A stretch of DNA of 60,092 nt from assembly GCA_019353055.1 (NCBI GenBank), contig JABAHL010000016.1:1-60092 (forward strand), given 5' to 3'. Source of the stretch: Faucicola osloensis_C. Lineage in GTDB: Bacteria; Pseudomonadota; Gammaproteobacteria; Pseudomonadales; Moraxellaceae. The position numbers and the translations under genes are program-made. Below the pieces are notes generated by a model. It was not told the DNA's origin. It was given only the letters and a program-made list of their open reading frames with translations, and searched no databases. Below, piece after piece: positions 51,598 through 60,092 of the stretch; position 1 is the stretch's first letter; each line of letters starts with the position of its first letter.

Positions 51598-53088
51598 TTA
51601 CTGGTGCAATATTTTTAGTAAATTTCCTACTTTATCAAAACATTCTTGGTATTCTGCCTCACAGTCTGACGCAATCGTGATGCCGCCGCCTGCCCACAGA
51701 CTGACATTATTATCTAAAGCTTGTAGCGTACGAATCAGCACATTCCATTGCCCTGTGCCATCAAAATTGAGATACCCCATCGTACCACAGTAAGCCCCGC
51801 GCGGTTTGGCTTCCAATTCATTGATGATTTCTACCGCGCGCTTTTTGGGTGTACCCGTGATTGAGCCAGCGGGCAGACTTTCAAACAATACCGTCCAAGG
51901 GCTAATGTCATCTTTGAGTGTGGCGGTGATGGTGCTCACCATATGGTGCACATTGCTAAAACTTTCGATATCAAACAGTTTTGGGACTTTTACCGTCCCA
52001 GTCTTAGCATATTTGCCCAAATCATTGCGCAGCAAATCGACAATCATGACGTTTTCGGCGATGTCTTTTTCGCTGCTGGCAAGTTCATTTTTATTGGCTT
52101 GGTCAGCGGCTACATTTTGTCCACGTGGGCGCGTGCCTTTTATCGGTTTGGTAATAATGCAATTTTTTCCTTGGGCATTGTTGGCAAAGGTAAAAAACAA
52201 TTCGGGCGAGCAGCTTAGTAACTCATAATTGCCGAGTGCTAGATATCCTGCAAACGGCGCCTGGGTCGACTGATGCAAGATTGGTAGATAATCGACCAAC
52301 TGCTGATTGGATAACTCACCTTGCCAGCACTGGGTAAGATTAATCTGGTAACAGTCGCCTGCTGTTAGGTAGTCTTGGACTTTATTAAAAGCTTGGCTGT
52401 AATCAGATAGTTGCCATAAAGGTAACAAGCTAAGCGGCTTTGGTGTAGGGATCTTGGCACCACTGACTAAATCATTTAGCCAGTTTTCGATATTGACGGC
52501 TTGCGCCATGGCTTCCTCAGTGATGGTATGTAAATGCCACTTCTGGTGCTGATAGGTCAAATAAATATCATAATGTCCCAAAAATAGCTGCGGCCGATTG
52601 GGCGTTAAGTAACTGGTTTCCCCGTGAGTTGCACTTGCTTGCACATGGTTTGCATTTGCTAAATGATACGCTGATAAATCGTAGCTAATAAACCCCATCA
52701 AGCCATCTTGGTAGCCCACATTAGCCGTATGTTGGATAGCAGACTGCTTAGATGATAGCTGTTGATGTTGATAAGCCTCAAGCGCAGCAGTTAATTCGCC
52801 AATATCAACACCCTTAGCTGCCCTATTAGTGGCATTATCAGCACCAGTGTTAATCACGGTATCACAGTAATCAAAATCATCGAATGAGCAATTTTGACGT
52901 TGCTTTTGGGTAAGCTGATTTTGGGAATGTATTTCAAAAATTGTTTTTGGCAATAAACCGATAACATTTTGACCCTCGTTATTGAGCCAAATCGGATAGA
53001 TTGCATGATTATTTGTCGTATTAAACTGCTGTAACAGAGTGATGAGTTGACAGGGCGCAAGATGTTGTAAACTTGGCATTGGGTACAT
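51598..53088 (-). CDS. pabB: Aminodeoxychorismate synthase component I PabB
   Basis: A 496-residue chorismate-binding enzyme making 4-amino-4-deoxychorismate for folate. N-terminal domain about 1-210; chorismate-binding domain about 230-490 with DCYQINLTQCW near 246, IITKPIKGTRPRG near 317 (the Lys nucleophile of PabB, PIKGT), ETGTITGTPK-type SLPAGSITGTPKKRAVEII near 412-430, RGAYCGTMGYL near 438, and AGGGITIASDCEAEYQE near 470. The KPIKGT motif and lack of a Trp-inhibition site favour PabB over TrpE. AAAGG lies 6 bases before the ATG. Confidence 0.92.
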   Translation of the reverse strand: MYPMPSLQHLAPCQLITLLQQFNTTNNHAIYPIWLNNEGQNVIGLLPKTIFEIHSQNQLTQKQRQNCSFDDFDYCDTVINTGADNATNRAAKGVDIGELTAALEAYQHQQLSSKQSAIQHTANVGYQDGLMGFISYDLSAYHLANANHVQASATHGETSYLTPNRPQLFLGHYDIYLTYQHQKWHLHTITEEAMAQAVNIENWLNDLVSGAKIPTPKPLSLLPLWQLSDYSQAFNKVQDYLTAGDCYQINLTQCWQGELSNQQLVDYLPILHQSTQAPFAGYLALGNYELLSCSPELFFTFANNAQGKNCIITKPIKGTRPRGQNVAADQANKNELASSEKDIAENVMIVDLLRNDLGKYAKTGTVKVPKLFDIESFSNVHHMVSTITATLKDDISPWTVLFESLPAGSITGTPKKRAVEIINELEAKPRGAYCGTMGYLNFDGTGQWNVLIRTLQALDNNVSLWAGGGITIASDCEAEYQECFDKVGNLLKILHQ

Positions 53089-53117
53089 GCTTTACCTTTA
53101 TGATTATATTTAGCGTC

Positions 53118-53151
53118 AAAAAAGCGATGACAATCGGGTAACTGTCATCGC
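53118..53151 (-). terminator. Terminator after fabB
   Basis: GCGATGACA (53124-53132) pairs with TGTCATCGC (53143-53151), ten-base loop, then six U leftward. It lies 33 bases after the fabB stop. Confidence 0.85.
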
Positions 53152-53184
53152 CTATTTTTATCAATTATGACGGCCCATCAGTAT

Positions 53185-54411
53185 TTATTCAACAAACTTT
53201 TTGATGATTAAACTTGCATTGGTACCACCAAAACCAAAGCTATTGGTCATAATGGTATTTAAATTGACCTGACGCGTTTCACGGACGATATCAAAATCTT
53301 TGGCTTTCTCATCCAAGGTTTCAATATTAATACTGGGCGCAATAAAGCCTTGATTGAGCATCAATAAACAATAAATCAATTCTTGCACACCCACCGCACC
53401 CAAACTATGACCTGTCATTGATTTGGTCGAGCTAATGGGAGGCAAATCAGCACCAAACACTTGGCGAATCGCTTCAAGCTCGGTGATATCGCCAATGGGG
53501 GTGCTAGTACCATGAGTATTGATATAGTCAACTGAGTTTAAGCCTGATTGTTTAAGCGCTTGTTTCATACAGTTGACCGCACCTACCCCACTGGGTGCTA
53601 CCATATCTGCCCCATCAGAGCTTGCACCATAGCCAACAATCTCTGCCAAAATAGTCGCACCGCGTTGTTTGGCAGAGTCTAGACTCTCAACCACCACCAT
53701 ACCACCACCGCCTGCAATCACAAAGCCGTCTCGATCTGCATCGTAAGGGCGACTGGCGAGTTGCGGCTTGTCATTGTACTGTGTGCTCATCGCACCCATA
53801 CCATCAAACATACAAGATTGTGTCCAGTCTTCTTGCTCGCCGCCCCCTGCAATCACAATGTCTTGTTTACCCAATTGAATCAGCTCCATAGCATGACCCA
53901 CACAATGCGTTGAGGTCGCGCAAGCTGATGCAATAGAGTAGCTAATCCCACCAATCTTTAACCCAGTTGCAACGCTGGCTGATACCGTACTTGCCATGGT
54001 TTTTGGCACTGCCATCGCGCCGACACCGCGCAAGCCTTTTTCGCGCATTGCGTCTACCGCTGCCGCCACATCGGCACTCGATGCCCCACCCGAACCTGCT
54101 ACCACCCCGATATTAGTGTTATGAGCAATATCTGTTAATGACAATCCTGCTTGCTCGATTGCTTGTAGCGCACTTAGATAGGCATATAAACTGGCTTTTG
54201 ACAAGAACCGTTTAAGTTTGCGATCGATATGCGAAGTATCTAGGTTATCGTCATCAATACTACCTGAGACACAGGCTTTAAAGCCTTTTTCTTGATAAAT
54301 TGGATTAAATACCAAGCCCGATTTACCTTGCTGTAGCGACTCGCTGACTGTGGCTAAGTCATTACCAATACACGAGATAAGTCCTGCCCCTGTGATTACA
54401 ACGCGCTGCAT
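53185..54411 (-). CDS. fabB: 3-oxoacyl-ACP synthase I FabB
   Basis: A 408-residue condensing enzyme (KAS I) for elongation in fatty acid synthesis. Catalytic Cys in SIASACATSTHC near 163, His in NTHGTSTPIGD near 300, and His in STKSMTGHSLGAVG near 335. The near-identity of long motifs to E. coli FabB (for example GFVIAGGGGMVVVE and NSFGFGGTNA) supports FabB rather than FabF. AGGA lies 8 bases upstream. Confidence 0.94.
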   Translation of the reverse strand: MQRVVITGAGLISCIGNDLATVSESLQQGKSGLVFNPIYQEKGFKACVSGSIDDDNLDTSHIDRKLKRFLSKASLYAYLSALQAIEQAGLSLTDIAHNTNIGVVAGSGGASSADVAAAVDAMREKGLRGVGAMAVPKTMASTVSASVATGLKIGGISYSIASACATSTHCVGHAMELIQLGKQDIVIAGGGEQEDWTQSCMFDGMGAMSTQYNDKPQLASRPYDADRDGFVIAGGGGMVVVESLDSAKQRGATILAEIVGYGASSDGADMVAPSGVGAVNCMKQALKQSGLNSVDYINTHGTSTPIGDITELEAIRQVFGADLPPISSTKSMTGHSLGAVGVQELIYCLLMLNQGFIAPSINIETLDEKAKDFDIVRETRQVNLNTIMTNSFGFGGTNASLIIKKFVE

Positions 54412-54724
54412 ATACCATTCCTTTTGGTTTAATCAATTGATGATAAATATCACGCTATTGTACCCCTCTGGATTTCACCTGCCTAGTTTTCCCCAAAAAA
54501 TGTTACAAAATATTTCTTATGCCACAGCTATTGATCACGATTATGGTTAGTTATCTTGTCTTAACCCAAACTCGATATATGCGAAACACTCAAACAAATC
54601 GATAAAAGATATCATTGTGTAACGTCTCTTTACGCATTAAAGTTGAAAAGTGTGGTCACTTTCTTTACGCTGTTTTACTACAACAGTATTTTCTAAACAA
54701 AAGCATATATCAAGGATAACTCTC

Positions 54725-55642
54725 ATGTCAGCCTCTACTTCTATTAGCCGCCGTGTCTTTGAAGCGCTGGGTCACAAATTAGCACAACTGAGCGCAAAAG
54801 ATACGATACAAACCAAACCCCTAGCAGATATTGATTTTGACAGCCTTCAACAAGCCTTATCAAATGATAAAAACGCGTTTCATGAGCATATTCCCAAACT
54901 CTCAAAAAAACTACTTGGTAAAACCCCATTTGGCAGCTATACCAAAATGGCGTCCTCACTAATCCCCAAGGCAAGTTTTGACAAAGCAACGGATGCGGTT
55001 TTTTCTCAAGTCGGTAAACTGTCGCAAAATTGGGCGAATTTTGATTTGGTGCGTGATGAGCGTTTTAAAGACACTTTGGTTGCTAGTGAACGACAAGCCC
55101 TAGCTCGTAGTATTGGCGATCAAAACCGTGCTTTAGCTACCCTGGGTGGACTTAGTAACTTGGCAGGTTTACCAGGTATTTTGGTAGATACAATGTGGTT
55201 ATTGGCAGTGTGTTTACGGACGATTTTCCAAATCAGTGCAATTTATGACCGTCCGTTGACGGGACAACAAGGTATCGCCATCGCTTATGAAATTTTAGCT
55301 AAAGTGGATCTCAATAAATTGCAAGAGAAGCAAACTTTGCTCGCAGGCTTGGGTATATTTGAAGCGATGACCGACCAGTCGATTGAAGAATATAGAGCGG
55401 CAGTACTTGCTGAAGAAGACAGCCAATCAGCGATGGGCATATTAACCAAACTAGAAGAACTATCGACGCAGTTTAATATCAACATTGAGCAGTTTAATTT
55501 CGGTTTTTTACATAAAGTCATTCCACTGACTGCGGTTGGTTTGGGTACGGCTTACAACAATATAATTATCAATGAAGTGATTGAAATTGCGATGTCGGTA
55601 TTTGCCCCGGCGCCAAAGTTGACGCATACGACTGAAGAATAA
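54725..55642 (+). CDS. EcsC family protein
   Basis: A 305-residue protein with the EcsC domain (PF12787), about residues 70-290. The centre has a glycine-rich hydrophobic stretch (ATLGGLSNLAGLPGILVDTMWLLAVCLRTIFQIS, about 140-175). ATG 54725 is chosen because AAGGA lies 8 bases upstream; the upstream open frame to 54650 is not used. Function in Gram-negatives is unclear. A terminator follows. Confidence 0.85.
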   Translation: MSASTSISRRVFEALGHKLAQLSAKDTIQTKPLADIDFDSLQQALSNDKNAFHEHIPKLSKKLLGKTPFGSYTKMASSLIPKASFDKATDAVFSQVGKLSQNWANFDLVRDERFKDTLVASERQALARSIGDQNRALATLGGLSNLAGLPGILVDTMWLLAVCLRTIFQISAIYDRPLTGQQGIAIAYEILAKVDLNKLQEKQTLLAGLGIFEAMTDQSIEEYRAAVLAEEDSQSAMGILTKLEELSTQFNINIEQFNFGFLHKVIPLTAVGLGTAYNNIIINEVIEIAMSVFAPAPKLTHTTEE

Positions 55643-55659
55643 TTTTGCAATAATATAAC

Positions 55660-55695
55660 AAGGTAAAAGCTAGCTGTTTGGCTTTTACCTTTTTT
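55660..55695 (+). terminator. Terminator after ecsC
   Basis: An 11-base-pair stem (55660-55670 with 55681-55691), ten-base loop and a T run. Confidence 0.85.
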
Positions 55696-56066
55696 ATTAG
55701 TTATAGCCAGTGCTTACTAATTTAAGGCTAGTTACGATAAATCTCTTTAATTTAAGTCATGTAACACAAACTTTTACACAACGCTTTAGCAAAGTCACAT
55801 TTTTAGCCATTAATATCAACGTTATTCACCAAATCTAAAAAGACCAACCTACTTAAATTTGGCAGAATAGATTTAACAACGGATGACAATCTTAATAACC
55901 AATAACAATAATAACCCCAATAAATAAAAGTAAAATGTCAGTACATCACGTTGTTAGTTTAAAAAAAATTATAAAAAAAATTTAAAAGTACAATTATTTA
56001 AAATTATCGTCATTAAATTGAATTTTTTGCAATCATTGAATAATAACAATAAATAATAACTGAGCT

Positions 56067-56132
56067 AGAACCAATGCGTTGACTTTTAACCGATAAGTTT
56101 CTTAAGGTTTTCAAAGTTAACGCATTGGTTCT
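56067..56132 (+). other. Long orphan inverted repeat with T tail
   Basis: AGAACCAATGCGTT (56067-56080) pairs with AACGCATTGGTTCT (56119-56132), and the inner GACTTT/AAAGTT and ACC/GGT extend it; a TTTT follows. The loop is about 14 bases. It resembles a strong terminator but no gene precedes it on either side within 400 bases. It may end a small RNA. Confidence 0.7.
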
Positions 56133-56304
56133 TTTAGTTTTAGTCTTTTTCATTTTAGTCTGTTGTGATGTGATTTACAGTGTGTTTGATACCCTGTGCT
56201 TGATAAGCACGGCTTTTGATAATTTGCCTTCCCCTAGTTTTCTCAAATTTTGCTAACAATCCCTATTTACATTATCCATTTGCATCATCTGGGTGATTTT
56301 TTAG

Positions 56305-56333
56305 TTGATAAAACCAACAAAAATCTCTATAAT
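56305..56333 (+). promoter_or_regulatory. Strong sigma-70 promoter for rpsL
   Basis: TTGATA (56305-56310), 17-base spacer, TATAAT (56328-56333). Nearly perfect; start near 56340, about 64 bases before rpsL. Confidence 0.8.
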
Positions 56334-56403
56334 ACGCTGTCCTAAAAATAGCTTATTAGCGGTTTTTAGAGATTTTTTGACAACAAACGGGAGAGAGTGC
56401 CTT

Positions 56404-56778
56404 ATGGCAACTACAAATCAATTAATTCGTAAAGGTCGCAATACCATTACTGAAAAATCAAAAGTGCCAGCATTAAAAGCTTGCCCACAACGCCGTGGCG
56501 TGTGTACCCGTGTATACACTACTACACCAAAAAAACCAAACTCAGCGATGCGTAAAGTATGTCGTGTACGTTTGACGTCAGGTTTTGAAGTATCAAGCTA
56601 CATCGGTGGTGAAGGTCACAACCTACAAGAGCACAGTGTTGTACTTATCCGTGGTGGTCGTGTAAAAGACTTACCGGGTGTTCGTTACCATACAGTTCGT
56701 GGCGCACTTGACTGTGCCGGCGTAAAAGATCGTAAACAAGGCCGCTCAAAATACGGCGCAAAACGTCCTAAAGCATAA
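56404..56778 (+). CDS. rpsL: 30S ribosomal protein S12
   Basis: A 124-residue protein of the decoding centre. PKKPNSAMRKVCRVRL keeps Lys at the position equivalent to E. coli 43, and GGRVKDLPGVRYH keeps Lys at 88 and the Asp that is methylthiolated, so it looks like the streptomycin-sensitive form. ATG 56404 is the start by homology; upstream frame readings to 56305 would lie over the promoter. Confidence 0.98.
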   Translation: MATTNQLIRKGRNTITEKSKVPALKACPQRRGVCTRVYTTTPKKPNSAMRKVCRVRLTSGFEVSSYIGGEGHNLQEHSVVLIRGGRVKDLPGVRYHTVRGALDCAGVKDRKQGRSKYGAKRPKA

Positions 56779-56911
56779 TTTTAGCCGTTTTTTACCCCAT
56801 TTTTTAACATTGTTTGCATAGTTGATTATAGTTTTACAATACTATGCAGTAAGGCTGGTGAAAAGCAACCGCTTAGCTACCAGACTACCCTGAATATACA
56901 AGGAAATTATC

Positions 56912-57385
56912 ATGCCTAGACGTCGTGTCATCGCTGCCCGTGAAATCCTACCAGATCCTAAGTTTGGTAGCAAAACACTTGCTAAATTCATCAACCATGT
57001 GATGGTTGACGGTAAAAAATCAGTTGCAGAATCAATCGTATACGGTGCATTAGACCGTGTTTTAGAAAAAAACTCTGGCATTGACCCTGTACAGTTTTTT
57101 GAAGATACGTTAGAAAGAGTTCGCCCAATGGTGGAAGTAAAAGCTCGCCGTGTGGGTGGTGCTACCTACCAAGTTCCTATGGAAGTACGTCCCTCCCGTC
57201 GTACTGCATTAGCAATGCGTTGGTTAGTTGATGCGGCTGCAAAACGTTCTGAAAAATCTATGGCTTTACGCTTAGCAGGTGAATTGCTAGACGCGGCTGA
57301 TGGCAAAGGTAATGCACTGAAAAAACGTGACGAAGTTCACCGTATGGCTGACGCAAACAAAGCGTTCTCACACTATCGTTTCTAA
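56912..57385 (+). CDS. rpsG: 30S ribosomal protein S7
   Basis: A 157-residue primary 16S rRNA-binding protein. The start is PRRRVIAAREILPDPKFGS, followed by KFINHVMVDGKKSVAE and RPMVEVKARRVGGATYQVP, all family signatures. AAGGAA lies upstream. 133 bases separate it from rpsL. Confidence 0.98.
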   Translation: MPRRRVIAAREILPDPKFGSKTLAKFINHVMVDGKKSVAESIVYGALDRVLEKNSGIDPVQFFEDTLERVRPMVEVKARRVGGATYQVPMEVRPSRRTALAMRWLVDAAAKRSEKSMALRLAGELLDAADGKGNALKKRDEVHRMADANKAFSHYRF

Positions 57386-57679
57386 TTGATACTGATTGCT
57401 ATCACCTAGGTAGCAATTAGCTTATAATAAAATAGATGATATTGGGTGACTTGAAGTTTGCAAATTCAGCCCAATATTTCATATTGAAAAAGAAGCTTGT
57501 CATGCATTTGTCATGGCAAGCTCTTATCATACAGCACTTATGTCAAGAGTAAGGCTTTCTTTTATCTAGTTGGTTGTCGATCTTTCAATCAAATGTTAAA
57601 ACTAATTATTATTCATTTTAAGACATAACTGTTTATTGATAATGGAATAATTTTAATCTTTAGTCCTTAGGAATTAACT
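57386..57679. other. Gap between rpsG and fusA
   Basis: 294 bases. A hairpin lies at 57494-57522 (AGCTTGTCATG with CATGGCAAGCT, one T-G pair, seven-base loop) and a smaller ATTGCTA/TAGCAAT one near 57395-57421. Neither has a T run. They may be leader, processing or autoregulation elements of the str operon. No gene. Confidence 0.5.
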
Positions 57680-59806
57680 ATGGCACGTACAACACCCTTG
57701 AATCGCTACCGTAATATCGGTATCTCTGCACATATTGATGCGGGTAAAACGACAACAACTGAACGTATTTTGTTTTATACAGGTAAAAACCATAAGCTAG
57801 GTGAAGTGCATGAAGGTGCTGCAACCATGGACTGGATGGAACAAGAGCAAGAGCGTGGTATTACTATTACCTCAGCGGCAACCACTTGTTTCTGGTCTGG
57901 TATGGGTCATCAATTCCCAGAGCATCGCATTAACATCATTGACACCCCCGGCCACGTTGACTTCACCATTGAAGTAGAACGTTCAATGCGTGTACTTGAC
58001 GGTGCATGTATGGTTTACTGTGCGGTTGGTGGTGTACAGCCTCAGTCAGAAACAGTATGGCGTCAAGCAAACAAATATAAAGTACCGCGTCTTGCATTCG
58101 TAAACAAAATGGACCGTACAGGGGCAAACTTCTTCCGCGTTGTTGACCAAGTAAAACAACGTCTTGGTGGTAACCCAGTACCTGTGGTTGTGCCAATCGG
58201 TGCAGAAGATACCTTTGAAGGGGTTGTTGACCTTCTAGAGATGAAAGCCATCATTTGGGATGTCGCTTCTCAAGGTATGAAATTTGAATATGCAGAAATT
58301 CCTGCTAACTTGGTTGATATCGTCGATGAATGGCGTAACAACATGGTTGAGGCAGCGGCTGAATCTTCAGAAGAGTTGATGGATAAATACCTAGAAGAAG
58401 GTGATTTATCACGTGAAGATATCGTAGCAGGTTTACGTGCACGTACCTTAGCGGGCGAAATTCAACCAATGCTTTGTGGTACTGCGTTTAAAAACAAAGG
58501 CGTACAACGTATGCTTGACGCGGTTATCGAATTCTTACCAGCACCAAATGACGTTGATGCGATCAAAGGTGTGTTAGATGACAAAGCTGAAACTGAAGCA
58601 ACTCGTGAATCATCGGATGATGCACCATTTGCTGGTCTTGCGTTCAAAATCATGAATGACAAATACGTGGGTAACTTAACCTTCGTCCGTGTGTATTCAG
58701 GTGTGGCGAAACAAGGTGACTCTGTTTATAACCCAGTGAAAATGAAACGTGAGCGTATTGGCCGTATCGTTGAGATGCACGCTAACTCACAAAAAGAAGT
58801 GGATGAAGTTCGCGCAGGTGACATCGTTGCATTTGTAGGTCTAAAAGATGTAACCACAGGTGATACCCTATGTGACGAAAACAATATCATTACGCTTGAG
58901 CGCATGGAATTCCCAGATCCTGTTATTTCATTGGCAGTGGAACCAAAAACTAAAGCTGACCAAGAAAAAATGTCAATCGCGCTTAACCGTTTGGCAAAAG
59001 AAGACCCTTCATTCCGTGTTCACACCGATGAAGAATCTGGTCAGACTATTATCAGCGGTATGGGTGAGCTGCACTTAGAAATTCTTGTTGACCGTATGAA
59101 ACGTGAGTTTAGCGTTGAAGCCAATGTAGGTGCACCACAAGTAGCTTACCGTGAAACGATTCGTAACACCGTTGAGCAAGAAGGTAAATTCGTACGCCAA
59201 ACGGGTGGTCGTGGTAAATTCGGTCACGTATGGTTACGTCTTGAGCCACTTGACACGGCTGATGGCAAAGAATATGAATTTGCTGAAGAAGTGGTTGGTG
59301 GTGTGGTACCAAAAGAGTACTTTGGTGCGGTAGACAAAGGTATTCAAGAACGTATGAAAAATGGTGTTCTTGCAGGTTACCCAGTGGTTGGTATTAAAGC
59401 AACACTGTATGATGGTTCATACCATGACGTTGACTCAGATGAGTTGTCGTTTAAAATGGCAGGTTCTATGGCCTTCCGTAAAGGCTTTATGAATGCAAAC
59501 CCTGTTCTACTTGAGCCAGTTATGAAAGTAGAAGTTGAGACACCGGAAGACTACATGGGTGATATCATGGGTGACTTAAACCGTCGCCGTGGTATGGTGC
59601 AAGGTATGGATGATATGTTTGGCGGCGTTAAACAAATCCGTGCGGAAGTACCACTAGCTGAGATGTTTGGTTATGCAACCCAATTACGTTCAATGTCTCA
59701 AGGTCGTGCAACCTACTCAATGGAGTTTGCAAAATACGCTGAGACACCACGCAACGTTGCTGATGAAATCATCAAAAAATTCACTCATAAAGATGATGAC
59801 GAATAA
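57680..59806 (+). CDS. fusA: Elongation factor G
   Basis: A 708-residue translocase GTPase. G1 motif AHIDAGKTTTTER near 17-29, DTPGHVDF near 88, NKMDRTGANFFR near 142, domain II about 290-400, and C-terminal domains IV-V with LAEMFGYATQLRSMSQGRATYSMEF near 655-679. The length is that of a standard EF-G1. An SD-like CTTAGGAA precedes the ATG. Confidence 0.98.
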   Translation: MARTTPLNRYRNIGISAHIDAGKTTTTERILFYTGKNHKLGEVHEGAATMDWMEQEQERGITITSAATTCFWSGMGHQFPEHRINIIDTPGHVDFTIEVERSMRVLDGACMVYCAVGGVQPQSETVWRQANKYKVPRLAFVNKMDRTGANFFRVVDQVKQRLGGNPVPVVVPIGAEDTFEGVVDLLEMKAIIWDVASQGMKFEYAEIPANLVDIVDEWRNNMVEAAAESSEELMDKYLEEGDLSREDIVAGLRARTLAGEIQPMLCGTAFKNKGVQRMLDAVIEFLPAPNDVDAIKGVLDDKAETEATRESSDDAPFAGLAFKIMNDKYVGNLTFVRVYSGVAKQGDSVYNPVKMKRERIGRIVEMHANSQKEVDEVRAGDIVAFVGLKDVTTGDTLCDENNIITLERMEFPDPVISLAVEPKTKADQEKMSIALNRLAKEDPSFRVHTDEESGQTIISGMGELHLEILVDRMKREFSVEANVGAPQVAYRETIRNTVEQEGKFVRQTGGRGKFGHVWLRLEPLDTADGKEYEFAEEVVGGVVPKEYFGAVDKGIQERMKNGVLAGYPVVGIKATLYDGSYHDVDSDELSFKMAGSMAFRKGFMNANPVLLEPVMKVEVETPEDYMGDIMGDLNRRRGMVQGMDDMFGGVKQIRAEVPLAEMFGYATQLRSMSQGRATYSMEFAKYAETPRNVADEIIKKFTHKDDDE

Positions 59807-59885
59807 GTTTGATGGACAATTTGATGGTTAAAACCAGTCAAAGTCTTCTACCCTATTCGACACTGAAAAAAATTATAAGTTAGCT

Positions 59886-59919
59886 AATTTGACCTGTTAA
59901 ATTTAATGGGTCAAATTTT
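59886..59919 (+). terminator. Hairpin between fusA and tuf
   Basis: AATTTGACC (59886-59894) pairs with GGTCAAATT (59909-59917), followed by TTC. It may attenuate or process the fusA-tuf transcript. Confidence 0.4.
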
Positions 59920-59994
59920 CATAACCTATAAGCGTTGATAATAAAGTAAATGACCTAAAACATTGGGTTAATATTAACAAAAGAGGATTAAATT

Positions 59995-60092
59995 ATGGCA
60001 AAGGCCAAGTTTGAACGTACTAAACCACACGTTAACGTAGGCACCATTGGACACGTTGACCATGGTAAAACAACCCTAACAGCTGCGATTGC
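59995..60092 (+). CDS. tuf: Elongation factor Tu, partial (cut by window end)
   Basis: The first 32 codons of EF-Tu: MAKAKFERTKPHVNVGTIGH, then the G1 motif GHVDHGKTTLT. GAGGA lies 7 bases upstream. The gene runs out of the window on the right. Confidence 0.97.
   Translation, partial: MAKAKFERTKPHVNVGTIGHVDHGKTTLTAAI

Larger units (their letters stand above)
55643..56403. other. Long gap before the str operon
   Basis: 760 bases. After the ecsC terminator comes a very AT-rich stretch (55930-56060), a long orphan hairpin (56067-56132), and the rpsL promoter. No coding sequence seen. Confidence 0.55.

Overview
The window looks like a chromosomal segment of a gamma-proteobacterium of the family Moraxellaceae, most likely Moraxella or a close relative. 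I base this on moderate-to-low G+C content, the str operon (rpsL-rpsG-fusA-tuf), a fused mnmC, a type IV pilus minor-pilin operon next to pilA with a sigma-54 promoter, and the general protein flavour. The species call is inference. I saw no rRNA, tRNA, insertion sequence, prophage, CRISPR array or obvious pseudogene.

Layout. 0.3-10.6 kb holds mixed housekeeping genes: ccoG and fixH (cbb3 oxidase assembly), rnm with a coupled unknown membrane protein, yciB, yciI, a flavoprotein, an amino-acid permease and mnmC. 10.6-23.3 kb is one leftward, tightly overlapping 11-gene unit that encodes a complete pseudaminic acid (Pse) pathway (pseB, pseC, a pseG-pseH fusion, pseI, pseF), an initiating phosphoglycosyltransferase, three glycosyltransferases (GT2, GT14, GT52 types), a Wzx flippase and a PglL/TfpO-type O-oligosaccharyltransferase. 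23.4-33.3 kb continues on the same strand with the major pilin pilA, two PilE-like minor pilins, a very large PilY1, pilX, pilW, pilV and fimT. Then come comF-pldA, a lipoprotein, dsbD, two type II secretion genes (gspG, gspF), an unknown gene and an AraC regulator (33.6-42.8 kb). 43.2-47.1 kb has ygfA, two small genes and lon. 47.2-55.6 kb has ferritin, an MFS transporter, hisC, two unknown genes, pabB, fabB and ecsC. The right end is rpsL, rpsG, fusA and the beginning of tuf.

The most interesting system is the 10.6-33.3 kb block. It holds the pilus tip and minor pilins, the major pilin, and what looks like a dedicated glycan assembly line ending in an oligosaccharyltransferase beside the pilin gene. 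The simplest reading is a pilin/protein O-glycosylation system using a short glycan that contains pseudaminic acid. No separate Wzy polymerase is visible, which favours a short oligosaccharide over a capsule, but this is inference.

A second theme is the number of short tandem duplications (11-15 bp) at or near gene starts and in junctions: 12-bp copies duplicate the start codons of pseC and pseI, an 11-bp (frame-breaking) repeat lies inside wzx, a C8 tract precedes pseC, six 13-bp units precede hisC, and others lie in mnmC, pldA, fimT and upstream of dsbD. A strong orphan terminator upstream of ygfA, the usual neighbour of 6S RNA, marks a likely unannotated small RNA region.
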